In this document: positions 50,062 through 59,467 of the stretch, in pieces | How positions within the stretch are numbered: the stretch's first letter is position 1 | Layout: each line of letters begins with the position of its first letter | Position numbers and translations under genes: made by a program | The notes under the pieces: generated by a model | What the model was told of the DNA's origin: nothing | The model's input: the letters and a program-made list of their open reading frames with translations, nothing else | The model's database searches: none | Assembly: GCF_001509475.1 (NCBI RefSeq) | Contig: NZ_LLZG01000115.1 | Span: 62,001 to 126,000 of the forward strand | From: Streptomyces regalis | GTDB taxonomy: Bacteria; Actinomycetota; Actinomycetes; Streptomycetales; Streptomycetaceae | DNA: 64,000 nt | Direction: 5' to 3'

Positions 50062-53000
50062 GTGACGAAGAAGCATGCCGAGTGGGTCCCGGACGCGGGA
50101 CTGGTCCATGAGGTCGACGATCTCTTCAGGCGAGCGATCGAGTCGTATCGGGCGAACCCGAATCTGATCACGGAGCACGCCAATCACGAGGAGTCCATCC
50201 GCGTCGGCGGTTACGCCAACCGCACACTCCTCGAACTGGTGCAAAACGCCGCCGACGCGATGACCGGGGCAAACGAGCACGAGGAGAGCGCCGGACGGGT
50301 CGAGATCGTCCTCGACCTCGACCACCAGACCTTGTACTGCGCGAACGCCGGCCGTCCGTTCTCGCGAAGTGGCCTCACGGCGATCGCGCACGCACACCTC
50401 AGTGGCAAGAGGGGCGACGAGATCGGGCGTTTCGGCCTCGGGTTCAAGTCCGTGCTTGCCGTCACGGACGCTCCGCAGGTCTTCAGCCGATCGATCTCCT
50501 TTGAGTTCAACTCAGCCAAGGCAAAGGCTGCTATCGCGTCGATCGGGTCGACGGCCAGGAGGTTCCCGGCCCTGAGGACCGCGACGCGGATAGATGCCGA
50601 GGCCGAGTTCGCCAAGGATCCGATTCTGGCGGAACTCGCGCCGTGGGCGGCGACCATCGTCAGGCTGCCTCGTGCCCTGAAACTGGAGAACCTCAAGAGG
50701 GAGATCGAGGAGTTCCGTTCCGAGTTCCTCCTCTTCGTCAATGCTGTGCGCGAGGTTCGGCTCCGAGTGATTGGGGCGGACGCCGACTTCGTGACGAGCC
50801 ACGTGTCACGCGACCTCGGCGGAAGCAGGTTCCGGATCGAGCGCCCCGAGGGCGACCACGACGAGTGGTACGTCAAGGACCAGATGCACGCACCCAGCCC
50901 CGAGGCGCGGTCCGAGGTCGGTGAAGCCGTGTCGCGTGACCAGGTGAAGGTGACGGTTGCCATGCCGGCACGCATTGCTCAGCTGAGAACGGGCGAGTTC
51001 TGGTCGTACTTCCCCCTCCAGGACAGGACATCTGCGTCCGCTCTCTTCAACGCCCCCTGGAGCGTCAACGACGACCGCACCACATTGCTCGAGAACAGGT
51101 ACAACCGAGAGATCCTCGTGACACTCTCCGGAATGTTCCTCGACATGTTGCCGGAGGTCTCGACCGCCGATGATCCGGCCGCGCACCTGGACTACATGCC
51201 GGCCCGTGGTCGCGAGGCTCACTCGTTCGGCGACGAGATCCTCTGCGCCCATGTCCCGCAGCTGGGATCCGAGATGGCTTTGATCCCCGACGCGACCGGC
51301 GTCCTGCGCACACCACCGCAGCTTCGCCCTCTCGACTTTCTCAGCAACGGTGCCACCGAGCGCAACCACGAAGAGTGGATCGAGTCGCCCAACACCGGGG
51401 ACGACGTGCCGCACTGGCGTTGCTATGCCAGCAGCCAGCGTGTAACCCGCTTGAGGACGCTCTACGTGTACAGCGCCTCCTCCGCCTTCGTGGACTCGCG
51501 TTCCAGGGACGATGCAAAGGCCTTGGAGAAGATCCGCAAGAGGGGCATCCTGACCTGGCTGCGTGAGTGGGCGGAGGGGGACGACATGGCCTCCGCTGCG
51601 AAGGCGCTCGAATTCGTGCTGCAAAACCCCAGAGTCGACGGCATCAACTCTGCGAAGGTCATTCCGACGACCGACGGCATGCGGTCCCTCAACGACCGTG
51701 GCCATGTCTTCCTCCACCGTGTCGAGGACATCGACATCGAAGGTGCGTGCTTCGTCGATCCCGGCCTTCTTGCCGTCCCCGGCGTTGAGAAGAAGCTCAG
51801 TGACAGGGGGTTCCGTGACCTGGACCCGCTCGCGAAGTTCGAGGCCAGGATGGCCAAGCTGTCGCCGGAGGCGGAGGACGAAGAACTCCCGAAGTTTTGG
51901 GCCGCAGCCACCGATGTGCCGATGGCGCAAGCCCAGAAGGTCGTATCCAGCAACAAAGCGGGAGGCGTCAAGGTACCGACCCGCGACGGCGGCTGGGCTT
52001 TGCCCGGGCACGTGCTGGACATCGACGGGCTCCGCGACGGCACCCCCGATCGCGTGCTGGATCGGACCCGGTGTGTTCCGGAGATCGCGCATGCGGCAGG
52101 CGTCATCACGGATCCGGTGGCTTCGTACTCGATCGAGGATGAGATCCACTACGAGGACTACGCCCAATATGTGTTGGAGGAGCTGAACCGGAGGCTCGGT
52201 CCTGGGGAGCGCCCCATCGAGCAGGTCGAGTTCGACAGGGGCGACGGCCCCGGCCCATTCTCGGCGCTTCTCATGCTGAAGGAAGCGCAGGCTCCCGATG
52301 CCATCCGTGAGCGGTGGACGGAACGGCTGCTCAGGCTTGACGGGGAAGGCTACTGGCTCTGCACGGACATAGACACGGGTCTCACCCACCGAGTCGTTTC
52401 CCCTGTTCGATGGGCAGTGGATCGAGCAGGGGTGTTGAAGTCCACACGCGGCTACCGGGCTCCTGGCCGAGTCGTCTCGGCATCGCTTGTCGAGTACGAG
52501 GCCCTACTGCCTCTCTTCCGCGGTCCCCGCCACGTCGAAGACGCTCTGGCACTACCCAAGGAGCTGAACGAGGTTCCGGCAGAGGTCCTGCGCGAAGGAC
52601 TCGAGGCAGAAGTCACCTCACCGATCAAGAATGGCGCGTTGACAGGCTTCGTTCTCACCGCCGGCAGGATTGCGTTCCCAAACGGGCATCCCGTGCGTAT
52701 CCCTGCCCGGGTGGGACGCGTCATCGAGTCGAGGCGTCCCGACGCGGTGTACTTGGCGACGACCGAGGAGGAGCGCACTTTTCTCTTCGCGCGACTCAAG
52801 CCGTACCTCAGGGCGGATCAGGAGGAAGCACAGCTGCTCGTCGCAGCGGTCGGATGCCGCCGCTTCGAAGACAGCTTCTCCTTCTCGCTGTTGGTGGACG
52901 GCCAGCAGGACGCCGAGCGGGTCCTCGACCTGTACGCAGGACTCCGTTCGACGTTCGTCGAAGACAAGGTCGTGAACGCAACCGTGGCGAAGGCCGTTCA

Positions 53001-54783
53001 CGTCACGAAGCGTGTGACCACCGAGGACGGTGTCGAGGACCAGTCACTCGAGTGGCACCGCGACGGACTGACCCTCGTAGTCCGAGCCGACCTCGACGAA
53101 CAACGTGTCCTGCAGATCATCAGCGAAGCATTCGATCTTGGCCTGACGAACGCCGAGTTGAGCGAGATCCTCCAGGCACGACTCGACCAACGACTGGAGG
53201 GACAGCGGCAGGCCGCCCGCGCCGCATCCAGTGATGCAGAACGTCTTGAGGTCTTCTTCGGTGACGACACGCTGAAGGAGATCCTGCCGAAGGGGCTCTG
53301 GCAGGCGCTCGAAGGGCAGGGCCTGGTGGACGACTCCACGTCCGTCGCGAGGCTCTTCCTGACCGTCTACGGCAGCGACTCGATCAGGCTCCTCGCGGAC
53401 CAGTTCAGCGCGGAGGGATACACCGACGTTCCCACGACGTGGGCCGGGGGCGCGTCGACCATCGCCTGGCTCCGGAAGATGGGGTTCGGCACGGAGTACG
53501 CCGGACGTCGTGGCCGGCATCAGGACGACGAGTTCGTCGTGCCCGGTGCCGTGAAGCTCAACGCCCTGCACGACTTCCAGAAGAAGATCAGTGGGGAGCT
53601 GCAGGAGGTCCTGACAGAACGGGACGCCGACGGTCGCGCACGCAAGGGCATGGTGGAGCTGCCCACAGGAGCTGGGAAGACGCGCGTCGCCACCGAAACC
53701 GTACTGCGGCTCTTCGTCGACGGGGAGATGAGCGGAACGGTGCTATGGATCGCGCAGTCGGAGGAACTCTGCGAGCAGGCTGTGCAGACGTTCAGCACCG
53801 TCTGGCGTTGGCTCGGCGACGAGCGTCCGTTGACGATCGGTCGGCTCTGGAACACCAATGTCGTCCACGAGCCCGATACCGAGTTCAGCGTGATCGTGGC
53901 TACTGACGCGAAGCTCGACAGGGTGGCCGACACCCCTGAGTACGAGTGGCTGAGTCGGGCATCTGCGGTGTTCATCGACGAGGCGCACCGAGCCGGTGGT
54001 TCGAAGATGTACACGAAGATCCTCAGGTGGCTCGGAGTCGACGGTCGAAGCTGGGAACGGCCTCTGGTGGGCATCTCGGCGACCCCGTTCAAGGGGAGTG
54101 GCGACGTCACCGAGCCGACCAGGGAGCTGGCGGCTCGCTTCGGTCACCACAAGATGAGCGCCTTCGACGGCAATGCCTATGAGGAGTTGTCGAAGAGGGG
54201 TGTCCTCGCCCGAGTCCGCCACGAGGTGTTGCGGACGGGCGTGGATGTTCGACTGAAGCCGGATGAACTTGCGCAGGTGCAGTCGTTCCGCAAGCTCGAG
54301 CCCAAGGTTCTCGACCGCATCGGCCGGGACCAGGCCCGCATGAAGATTCTCGTGGAGCACATTCTGAGCCAGGACCCGGAATGGCCGATCCTTGTGTTCA
54401 CGCCGAACGTCCTGTCCGCCCAGGTTCTTGCTGCGACGCTCCGTTACCGGCAGGTCGCGGCAGAGGCAGTCAGCGGTCAGACCGGACGGCAGGCGCGCCG
54501 TGACGTCATCGAGAAGTTCAAGAAGGAAGAGATCCGAGTTCTGGCCAACTGTGACCTGCTGATCCAGGGCTTCGACGCGCCAGGTGTCCGGGCCCTGTAC
54601 ATCGCGAGGCCGACGTTCAGCCCCAGCGCATACATCCAGATGGCCGGCCGCGGTCTGCGTGGCCCCGAGAACGGCGGCAAGCCGGAGTGCCTCATCGTGG
54701 ACGTCGCCGACAACTTCGGGGCAGTCAACGACTTCCTCGGATACCGCGTTTACGAGGACCTCTGGCGAAAGCAGGGAGCATGA
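50062..54783 (+). CDS. Sacsin-like GHKL ATPase fused to SF2 helicase (DISARM-associated)
   Basis: A 1573-residue two-engine protein. The N terminus is a GHKL/Hsp90-type ATPase as in sacsin: N-box ELVQNAADAM (Glu58, Asn62), G1 box YCANAGRPF and G2 box GRFGLGFKSV. A large middle part (about 300-1150) shows no motif I recognise. The C-terminal 400 residues form an SF2 helicase: Walker A ELPTGAGKT (near 1201), DEAH box FIDEAHRAGG (near 1306), GISATPFKG, and the second RecA lobe with ILVFTPN, LANCDLLIQGFDAPGV and QMAGRGLRGPENGG. GTG 50062 has GAGGCGG upstream; an in-frame GTG at 50023 is the alternative. The next gene overlaps its stop. It would be the sensor/motor of the defence module. Confidence 0.88.
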   Translation: MTKKHAEWVPDAGLVHEVDDLFRRAIESYRANPNLITEHANHEESIRVGGYANRTLLELVQNAADAMTGANEHEESAGRVEIVLDLDHQTLYCANAGRPFSRSGLTAIAHAHLSGKRGDEIGRFGLGFKSVLAVTDAPQVFSRSISFEFNSAKAKAAIASIGSTARRFPALRTATRIDAEAEFAKDPILAELAPWAATIVRLPRALKLENLKREIEEFRSEFLLFVNAVREVRLRVIGADADFVTSHVSRDLGGSRFRIERPEGDHDEWYVKDQMHAPSPEARSEVGEAVSRDQVKVTVAMPARIAQLRTGEFWSYFPLQDRTSASALFNAPWSVNDDRTTLLENRYNREILVTLSGMFLDMLPEVSTADDPAAHLDYMPARGREAHSFGDEILCAHVPQLGSEMALIPDATGVLRTPPQLRPLDFLSNGATERNHEEWIESPNTGDDVPHWRCYASSQRVTRLRTLYVYSASSAFVDSRSRDDAKALEKIRKRGILTWLREWAEGDDMASAAKALEFVLQNPRVDGINSAKVIPTTDGMRSLNDRGHVFLHRVEDIDIEGACFVDPGLLAVPGVEKKLSDRGFRDLDPLAKFEARMAKLSPEAEDEELPKFWAAATDVPMAQAQKVVSSNKAGGVKVPTRDGGWALPGHVLDIDGLRDGTPDRVLDRTRCVPEIAHAAGVITDPVASYSIEDEIHYEDYAQYVLEELNRRLGPGERPIEQVEFDRGDGPGPFSALLMLKEAQAPDAIRERWTERLLRLDGEGYWLCTDIDTGLTHRVVSPVRWAVDRAGVLKSTRGYRAPGRVVSASLVEYEALLPLFRGPRHVEDALALPKELNEVPAEVLREGLEAEVTSPIKNGALTGFVLTAGRIAFPNGHPVRIPARVGRVIESRRPDAVYLATTEEERTFLFARLKPYLRADQEEAQLLVAAVGCRRFEDSFSFSLLVDGQQDAERVLDLYAGLRSTFVEDKVVNATVAKAVHVTKRVTTEDGVEDQSLEWHRDGLTLVVRADLDEQRVLQIISEAFDLGLTNAELSEILQARLDQRLEGQRQAARAASSDAERLEVFFGDDTLKEILPKGLWQALEGQGLVDDSTSVARLFLTVYGSDSIRLLADQFSAEGYTDVPTTWAGGASTIAWLRKMGFGTEYAGRRGRHQDDEFVVPGAVKLNALHDFQKKISGELQEVLTERDADGRARKGMVELPTGAGKTRVATETVLRLFVDGEMSGTVLWIAQSEELCEQAVQTFSTVWRWLGDERPLTIGRLWNTNVVHEPDTEFSVIVATDAKLDRVADTPEYEWLSRASAVFIDEAHRAGGSKMYTKILRWLGVDGRSWERPLVGISATPFKGSGDVTEPTRELAARFGHHKMSAFDGNAYEELSKRGVLARVRHEVLRTGVDVRLKPDELAQVQSFRKLEPKVLDRIGRDQARMKILVEHILSQDPEWPILVFTPNVLSAQVLAATLRYRQVAAEAVSGQTGRQARRDVIEKFKKEEIRVLANCDLLIQGFDAPGVRALYIARPTFSPSAYIQMAGRGLRGPENGGKPECLIVDVADNFGAVNDFLGYRVYEDLWRKQGA

Positions 54784-56297
54784 TCCTCATACCCGATCTC
54801 GCCGACATCGAGACGACGACCACCAGCAACGCCGAGCGGCGGGTGGCACGGCTGCTGAGATCCATCGACGGGCCCAAAGGCGCTGTCGCCTTCCACTCCG
54901 TGAAGCTGCGAAGCCATGCGATCAAGCAGCAGGGTGAGGCGGACTTCGTCGTGCTCTGGGACGGTGTCGTCATCCTCATCGAGATCAAGGGCGGGGGCGT
55001 CAGGAAGTACGACGGTGTCTGGTACTCCATCGACCGCCACGGTGACTGGAAGAAGTTGCGTGAATCCCCGATGGACCAGGCACAGTCGGCGATGTACGCG
55101 TTGCGCGACATACTGCGCGAGGAGGGTGTCGGCTGGTTTGCGTCCGAGGCCGTTGCGCTCACGCCCGACATAGACGCCCCTCCTGCAGCCGTCGAGTGGA
55201 AGGGGAGCCACTGGTGGGCCAAGGACCAGATGAGCATCGCCGCAATGACGGAAGCGTTCGAGAGGGTTGCCAGCGGGGCCAGAACCGCACCCCTCGGGGC
55301 CAGGGTCGCTCGGCCCGAGACTCTCCGGGCGCGTCTCTTCGGTGAGTTCACGCGGATGCCCGTCATCGACGCACAGCGAGGCGCCGTCATAGAGGAGCAG
55401 AACCGGGCGACCGAGGGGCAGGCCCGTGTCCTTGCCGCGCTCTCGCGGAACCCCAGGATGCTTGTCTTCGGTGGTGCAGGCACCGGGAAGTCATTGGTTT
55501 TGGCTGAAGGCGCGAAGCAGGAGGCCGGCGAGGGGAGATCGGTGCTCATCACCTTCCACTCGCCTGCTCTCGTCGACTTCTTCGGCCCGCGGATCGAGGG
55601 CAGGCACATCGATCTCCTTCCGTTCGCGGACCTGTCCGGCGACAAGCAGTACGACGTAGTCTTCGTCGACGAGGCACAGGACCTCATGAACGCCGAGGGC
55701 ATGGATGCACTGGACTCCGTGATCCGCGGAGGTCGCGAAGGCGGCCGATGGAGAATGTTCCTCGACCCCAACAACCAGGCACGTGTCGATGGTGAATTCG
55801 ACCCGGACGTCTGTGAGTTGGTACAGCAGGAGGCGCTCCAGTACGACCTGGACCGGAACGTTCGCAACACAAGGGCGATCGTCCACGTGGTGCAGGAGTA
55901 CCTCGGCGCCGATGTCGGAGACCCAGGCATCGTCCACGGCGACCGGGTGGAATGGCGGTGGTCCGACGGGACGGCCGACGTCGCCGCGGCCGAGGCTGTG
56001 GCTCGAGACCTCGTGGCGAACGGGGCTCGCCGCCAAGACATCTGGATCATCAGTGTTTCCGGGGACGGCGAGCCGCGCAGGACCAAGGCCGGATTCCTCG
56101 TGACGAACCCCCGGTTCGCCAAGGGACTGGAAGCAGAGCACGTCATTGTCTGCGACCTGCCCCAGGAATACGACGACCATGGAGTGGCCGCGTTCTACGT
56201 GGCCGTCACGAGAGCCCGGGTCACGCTTCACGTGGTCGCGTCCAAGGAGGACAAGAGGCGGCTCCAGGACCTTCTTGGAAAGCAGGTTGGCAAGTGA
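54780..56297 (+). CDS. NERD nuclease-SF1 helicase
   Basis: A 505-residue protein. Residues 1-150 are a NERD nuclease-related domain: GEADFVVLWDG (Asp55) and the E-x-K motif VILIEIKGG (Glu68, Lys70), as in PD-(D/E)xK enzymes. From residue 230 follows a UvrD-like SF1 helicase: Walker A FGGAGTGKSLV, Walker B VVFVDEAQDLM, DPNNQAR, NVRNTRAI, and the C-terminal KGLEAEHVIVCDLP and AFYVAVTRAR motifs. The ATG overlaps the previous stop (ATGA) and follows an AGGGAG site. In this island it can provide the DNA-cleaving activity that drmC supplies in standard DISARM. Confidence 0.9.
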   Translation: MILIPDLADIETTTTSNAERRVARLLRSIDGPKGAVAFHSVKLRSHAIKQQGEADFVVLWDGVVILIEIKGGGVRKYDGVWYSIDRHGDWKKLRESPMDQAQSAMYALRDILREEGVGWFASEAVALTPDIDAPPAAVEWKGSHWWAKDQMSIAAMTEAFERVASGARTAPLGARVARPETLRARLFGEFTRMPVIDAQRGAVIEEQNRATEGQARVLAALSRNPRMLVFGGAGTGKSLVLAEGAKQEAGEGRSVLITFHSPALVDFFGPRIEGRHIDLLPFADLSGDKQYDVVFVDEAQDLMNAEGMDALDSVIRGGREGGRWRMFLDPNNQARVDGEFDPDVCELVQQEALQYDLDRNVRNTRAIVHVVQEYLGADVGDPGIVHGDRVEWRWSDGTADVAAAEAVARDLVANGARRQDIWIISVSGDGEPRRTKAGFLVTNPRFAKGLEAEHVIVCDLPQEYDDHGVAAFYVAVTRARVTLHVVASKEDKRRLQDLLGKQVGK

Positions 56298-59200
56298 ACC
56301 TCACAGCGGCCCAGAAGGAGGCCCTTCAGCATCTCCGCACGTCGTATGTGGGACCTGAGGCAGGAGACGACGAGGTCACAACGAACTTGCCTCACCGGCA
56401 GTACGCCGTCGGCATGCTGTTCCCGGTCCCCGCCGAGGTCGTGACCAGCGGGCGTCGTGACGGCGGGGACGATGACGTCTCCGCCGATGTTCCCCAAGGT
56501 GATGTCGAGGAGGACGGCGCCGGGGTTCCCCTGGCCGAGGATTGGAAACCCTCCTCTGTCGCGCTCTCGTTCGTCACCGACGGGGACTCGGTCGACGTGG
56601 ACTTCTCGTGCGGCACGTATGCGGCCGTCGAGGGGGACGGGCCCCCAAGGTGGAGGCGGACTCCGTTCCCTGCCTACGACCTCGTTCTCCGGCGAGAGGA
56701 CGGGCCGGTGGACCTGGTCGTGAACGGCGTGTCGGTAGAGGTCGGATCGCGTTGGCGCAAATTCAAGGGTGACTGGCTGGTCACGGTGCACGTTCGAGTT
56801 CTCACTGAATCCACCGGTGACGACCGACTCGACATTCCCTTGATGCTGTTCCAGGTGCAGTTGGCAGTTAGGCCTTCCGCGGGCGCGCAGATCCTGGAGT
56901 ACGACACGACGCGCTCGATCGACGCCGACCCGGAAACGGCCGAACTGCGCCTGCGATACCGCAATAGAAGGGTGTACGCGGTCGGGCACGGTATGGCCGC
57001 GGACTGGGAGTTCGCCGAGGGGCATTGCATCAGGGCCTTCCTGGATCCCGTACCCGCCTTCGTGGTGCCCGCCGTCGAGACGACAGGGTTCGACGAGGGC
57101 ACGACTGAAGCCAAGTCTTTGGAGCTGAAGCACCTCCAAGAGATCGACCCGGCTCCGGACGCAGTGCTTCGGTCCCTGGACGCGTTTGTCGACGCATTCG
57201 CCGACTGGGCTTCCCAGCAGAGGGAACGAGCAGAAACCTTCGGCACGGACAAGACAGTGGCCGTCCGCATCGCACAGCGTTCGGAGGACGCCGCCGACAG
57301 GATGAGGAAAGGAGTGGATCTCCTTCGGGCACCTGGGCAGGAGAAGCTCCGCACAGCCTTCTCGCTCGGCATGACCGCCATGCGCCTCCAGATGCGGCAG
57401 GCGGAAATCAACCGTGGAAAGCCGGAGGAGGACGTGCCGGAGCCACACTGGCGCCCCTTCCAACTTGGGTTTCTGCTCGTCTCGTTGGCATCCACCGTCG
57501 ATGAGACGCACAAGGACCGCGAACTCGTCGACCTCATCTGGTTCCCCACAGGTGGCGGAAAAACCGAGGCGTATCTGGGCCTCGCCGCGATTGAGATCTT
57601 CCGGCGACGACTTACTCATGGCCTGGCCGGCGGAGGAACTGCCGTCATCACCCGCTATACCTTGCGGCTCCTGACCTCTCAGCAGTTCCAGCGTGCAGCG
57701 GCGCTGGTCTGCGCGATGGAGAGGCTGCGGGCCACGGACGACCGGGCGAAGGGGATGGCGCCGTTCTCGATCGGCCTCTGGGTGGGCAACGACGTCACCC
57801 CTGGTACGCGCGGAGATGCACGGGACGCACTCAAGCGCCTTCAGAAGGCTGCACGTCCGGAGGAGGCGAACACGTTCCAGGTCGAGAGCTGTCCTTGGTG
57901 CCTGACGCCTATGGTGCCGAAGCTCAGGAGCGACAAGCCGCAGGACTATGGCATGCGCCTGGCGGGTACGGACGTCGTGCTTCATTGCGTCGACGAGTCG
58001 TGCGAGTTCGCCGACGAACTTCCGCTCGCGGTGGTCGACGAGGTGCTGTACGACGAGCCGCCCACGATACTGCTGGCCACAGTCGACAAGTTCGCGCGTC
58101 TGCAGTTCAGGCCCGAAGCCGGCAGGCTGCTCGGCCTCGGGACCACATTCAAGCAACCGTCCATGGTCATCCAGGACGAGCTGCACCTGCTCTCAGGGCC
58201 GCTCGGGACCACTGTCGCCGTCTTCGACGCCGTCATCCAGCTCCTGCTGAGCCGGGCGGGCTCCAGTCCGAAGATCGTCGCGTCGACAGCGACCATCCGT
58301 GCCTCCCAGGAACAAGTGGAGGGGCTCTACGGGCGCGAAGTTGCCCTGTACCCGCCATCAGGACTCGATGACGACCGGACCTTCTTCTCCCGTCCGGTCG
58401 AGAGCGGAGAAGGACGTCTCTACGTCGGTCTCATGCCACAGTCGGTCTCGCAGCCGTCGGCCGTCATCGCCGCGGTCACACCGATGGTCGAGATTCCGGA
58501 GGTGTTGGCCGCCCGCGCACCGTCCGCCGCGGCCCGGGACGCCTACTGGACGCTGGTCATGTACCACAACAGTCTTCGCGAGCTCGGCCGTACCGGGACG
58601 CTGGTCGTCGACGACGTCAACGGCCGTCTGGAACCCCGCGCCGAACGACTGGGCCTGCCGCTGCGCTCAGTCAGGGCGGGCAAGGTCCTCGAACTGACCA
58701 GCCGCCGCGGAGCCGAGGAACTGCCGAACGATCTCCGTGCGCTCCGGGTCAAGGCCGACGTGTCGTCGGAGGCCATTGACGTAGTCCTCTCGTCGAACAT
58801 GCTCTCCGTCGGCATCGACATCCCCAGGCTCGCGCTGATGCTCATGGTCGGGCAGCCGAAGACCACGGCAGAGTACATCCAGGCCACCAGCCGTGTCGGA
58901 CGTGGCGACACGAGGGGGGTCGTCGTCACACTGTTCAGGTCGAGCAGAGCCCGTGACCGGTCACACTTCGAGACCTTCCGCGGCTACCACGAGGCTCTCT
59001 ATCGGAGCGTGGAGCCCACGAGCGTCACACCGTGGTCGTTGGCCTCACGCGACCGATCCCTCGCGGGTGCGATCGTGGCTCTGCTGAGGCAGTCGTTCAC
59101 AGTGCTCGCCCCCAACGACGCTGCAGATCGGTTCGACCTCGGGGACGGCAGGCTCCACGACGCGGTCGATCGACTCGTGGAAAAGTTCCTCGGCTACGTG

Positions 59201-59467
59201 ACGCGTACCGACAGTTCCGAAGCCGCGGAGACCCGCTCCGAAGTGTGGAGCCTCCTGAAGGACTGGGACCGTCGGGCAGCACTGGCACGCGAGTCGGGCG
59301 AGCCCCTGTACTACCAGAAGAAGGACCAGGCAGCTCTGTTGAAGAAGTTCGGTCAGCCCGGCGAAGGCTGGCTCGTCGGAGACTCGATGAGATCCGTGGA
59401 GCCCAACGTGGCGGTCGAGGTCCAGGAGCCTCGGGAGGAGGTGCACCGTGGAGAAGATCAGGCATGA
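56294..59467 (+). CDS. drmA: DrmA-like helicase (YprA-type, DISARM)
   Basis: A 1057-residue helicase. The first 400 residues are not recognised. Walker A is IWFPTGGGKTEAYL (Pro near 418), followed by GTAVITRYTLRLLTSQQFQR; a zinc-type insert has CPWC and CVDESC; the DEAH-type box is VIQDELHLL (Asp near 628); motif III is VASTATIRAS; the second lobe has SSNMLSVGIDIPRL and QATSRVGRG. DExH with ELH and SRVGRG marks the DrmA/YprA-type helicases used in DISARM, Druantia and Dpd systems. GTG 56294 gives a GTGA overlap with the NERD gene. DrmB follows with a 20-bp overlap, the DISARM core order. Confidence 0.9.
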   Translation: MNLTAAQKEALQHLRTSYVGPEAGDDEVTTNLPHRQYAVGMLFPVPAEVVTSGRRDGGDDDVSADVPQGDVEEDGAGVPLAEDWKPSSVALSFVTDGDSVDVDFSCGTYAAVEGDGPPRWRRTPFPAYDLVLRREDGPVDLVVNGVSVEVGSRWRKFKGDWLVTVHVRVLTESTGDDRLDIPLMLFQVQLAVRPSAGAQILEYDTTRSIDADPETAELRLRYRNRRVYAVGHGMAADWEFAEGHCIRAFLDPVPAFVVPAVETTGFDEGTTEAKSLELKHLQEIDPAPDAVLRSLDAFVDAFADWASQQRERAETFGTDKTVAVRIAQRSEDAADRMRKGVDLLRAPGQEKLRTAFSLGMTAMRLQMRQAEINRGKPEEDVPEPHWRPFQLGFLLVSLASTVDETHKDRELVDLIWFPTGGGKTEAYLGLAAIEIFRRRLTHGLAGGGTAVITRYTLRLLTSQQFQRAAALVCAMERLRATDDRAKGMAPFSIGLWVGNDVTPGTRGDARDALKRLQKAARPEEANTFQVESCPWCLTPMVPKLRSDKPQDYGMRLAGTDVVLHCVDESCEFADELPLAVVDEVLYDEPPTILLATVDKFARLQFRPEAGRLLGLGTTFKQPSMVIQDELHLLSGPLGTTVAVFDAVIQLLLSRAGSSPKIVASTATIRASQEQVEGLYGREVALYPPSGLDDDRTFFSRPVESGEGRLYVGLMPQSVSQPSAVIAAVTPMVEIPEVLAARAPSAAARDAYWTLVMYHNSLRELGRTGTLVVDDVNGRLEPRAERLGLPLRSVRAGKVLELTSRRGAEELPNDLRALRVKADVSSEAIDVVLSSNMLSVGIDIPRLALMLMVGQPKTTAEYIQATSRVGRGDTRGVVVTLFRSSRARDRSHFETFRGYHEALYRSVEPTSVTPWSLASRDRSLAGAIVALLRQSFTVLAPNDAADRFDLGDGRLHDAVDRLVEKFLGYVTRTDSSEAAETRSEVWSLLKDWDRRAALARESGEPLYYQKKDQAALLKKFGQPGEGWLVGDSMRSVEPNVAVEVQEPREEVHRGEDQA

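Noticed and set aside
50806..52389. 527-codon antisense frame inside the GHKL-helicase gene
   Set aside because: No family resemblance; the sense frame has clear motifs at both ends and continuous codon usage.
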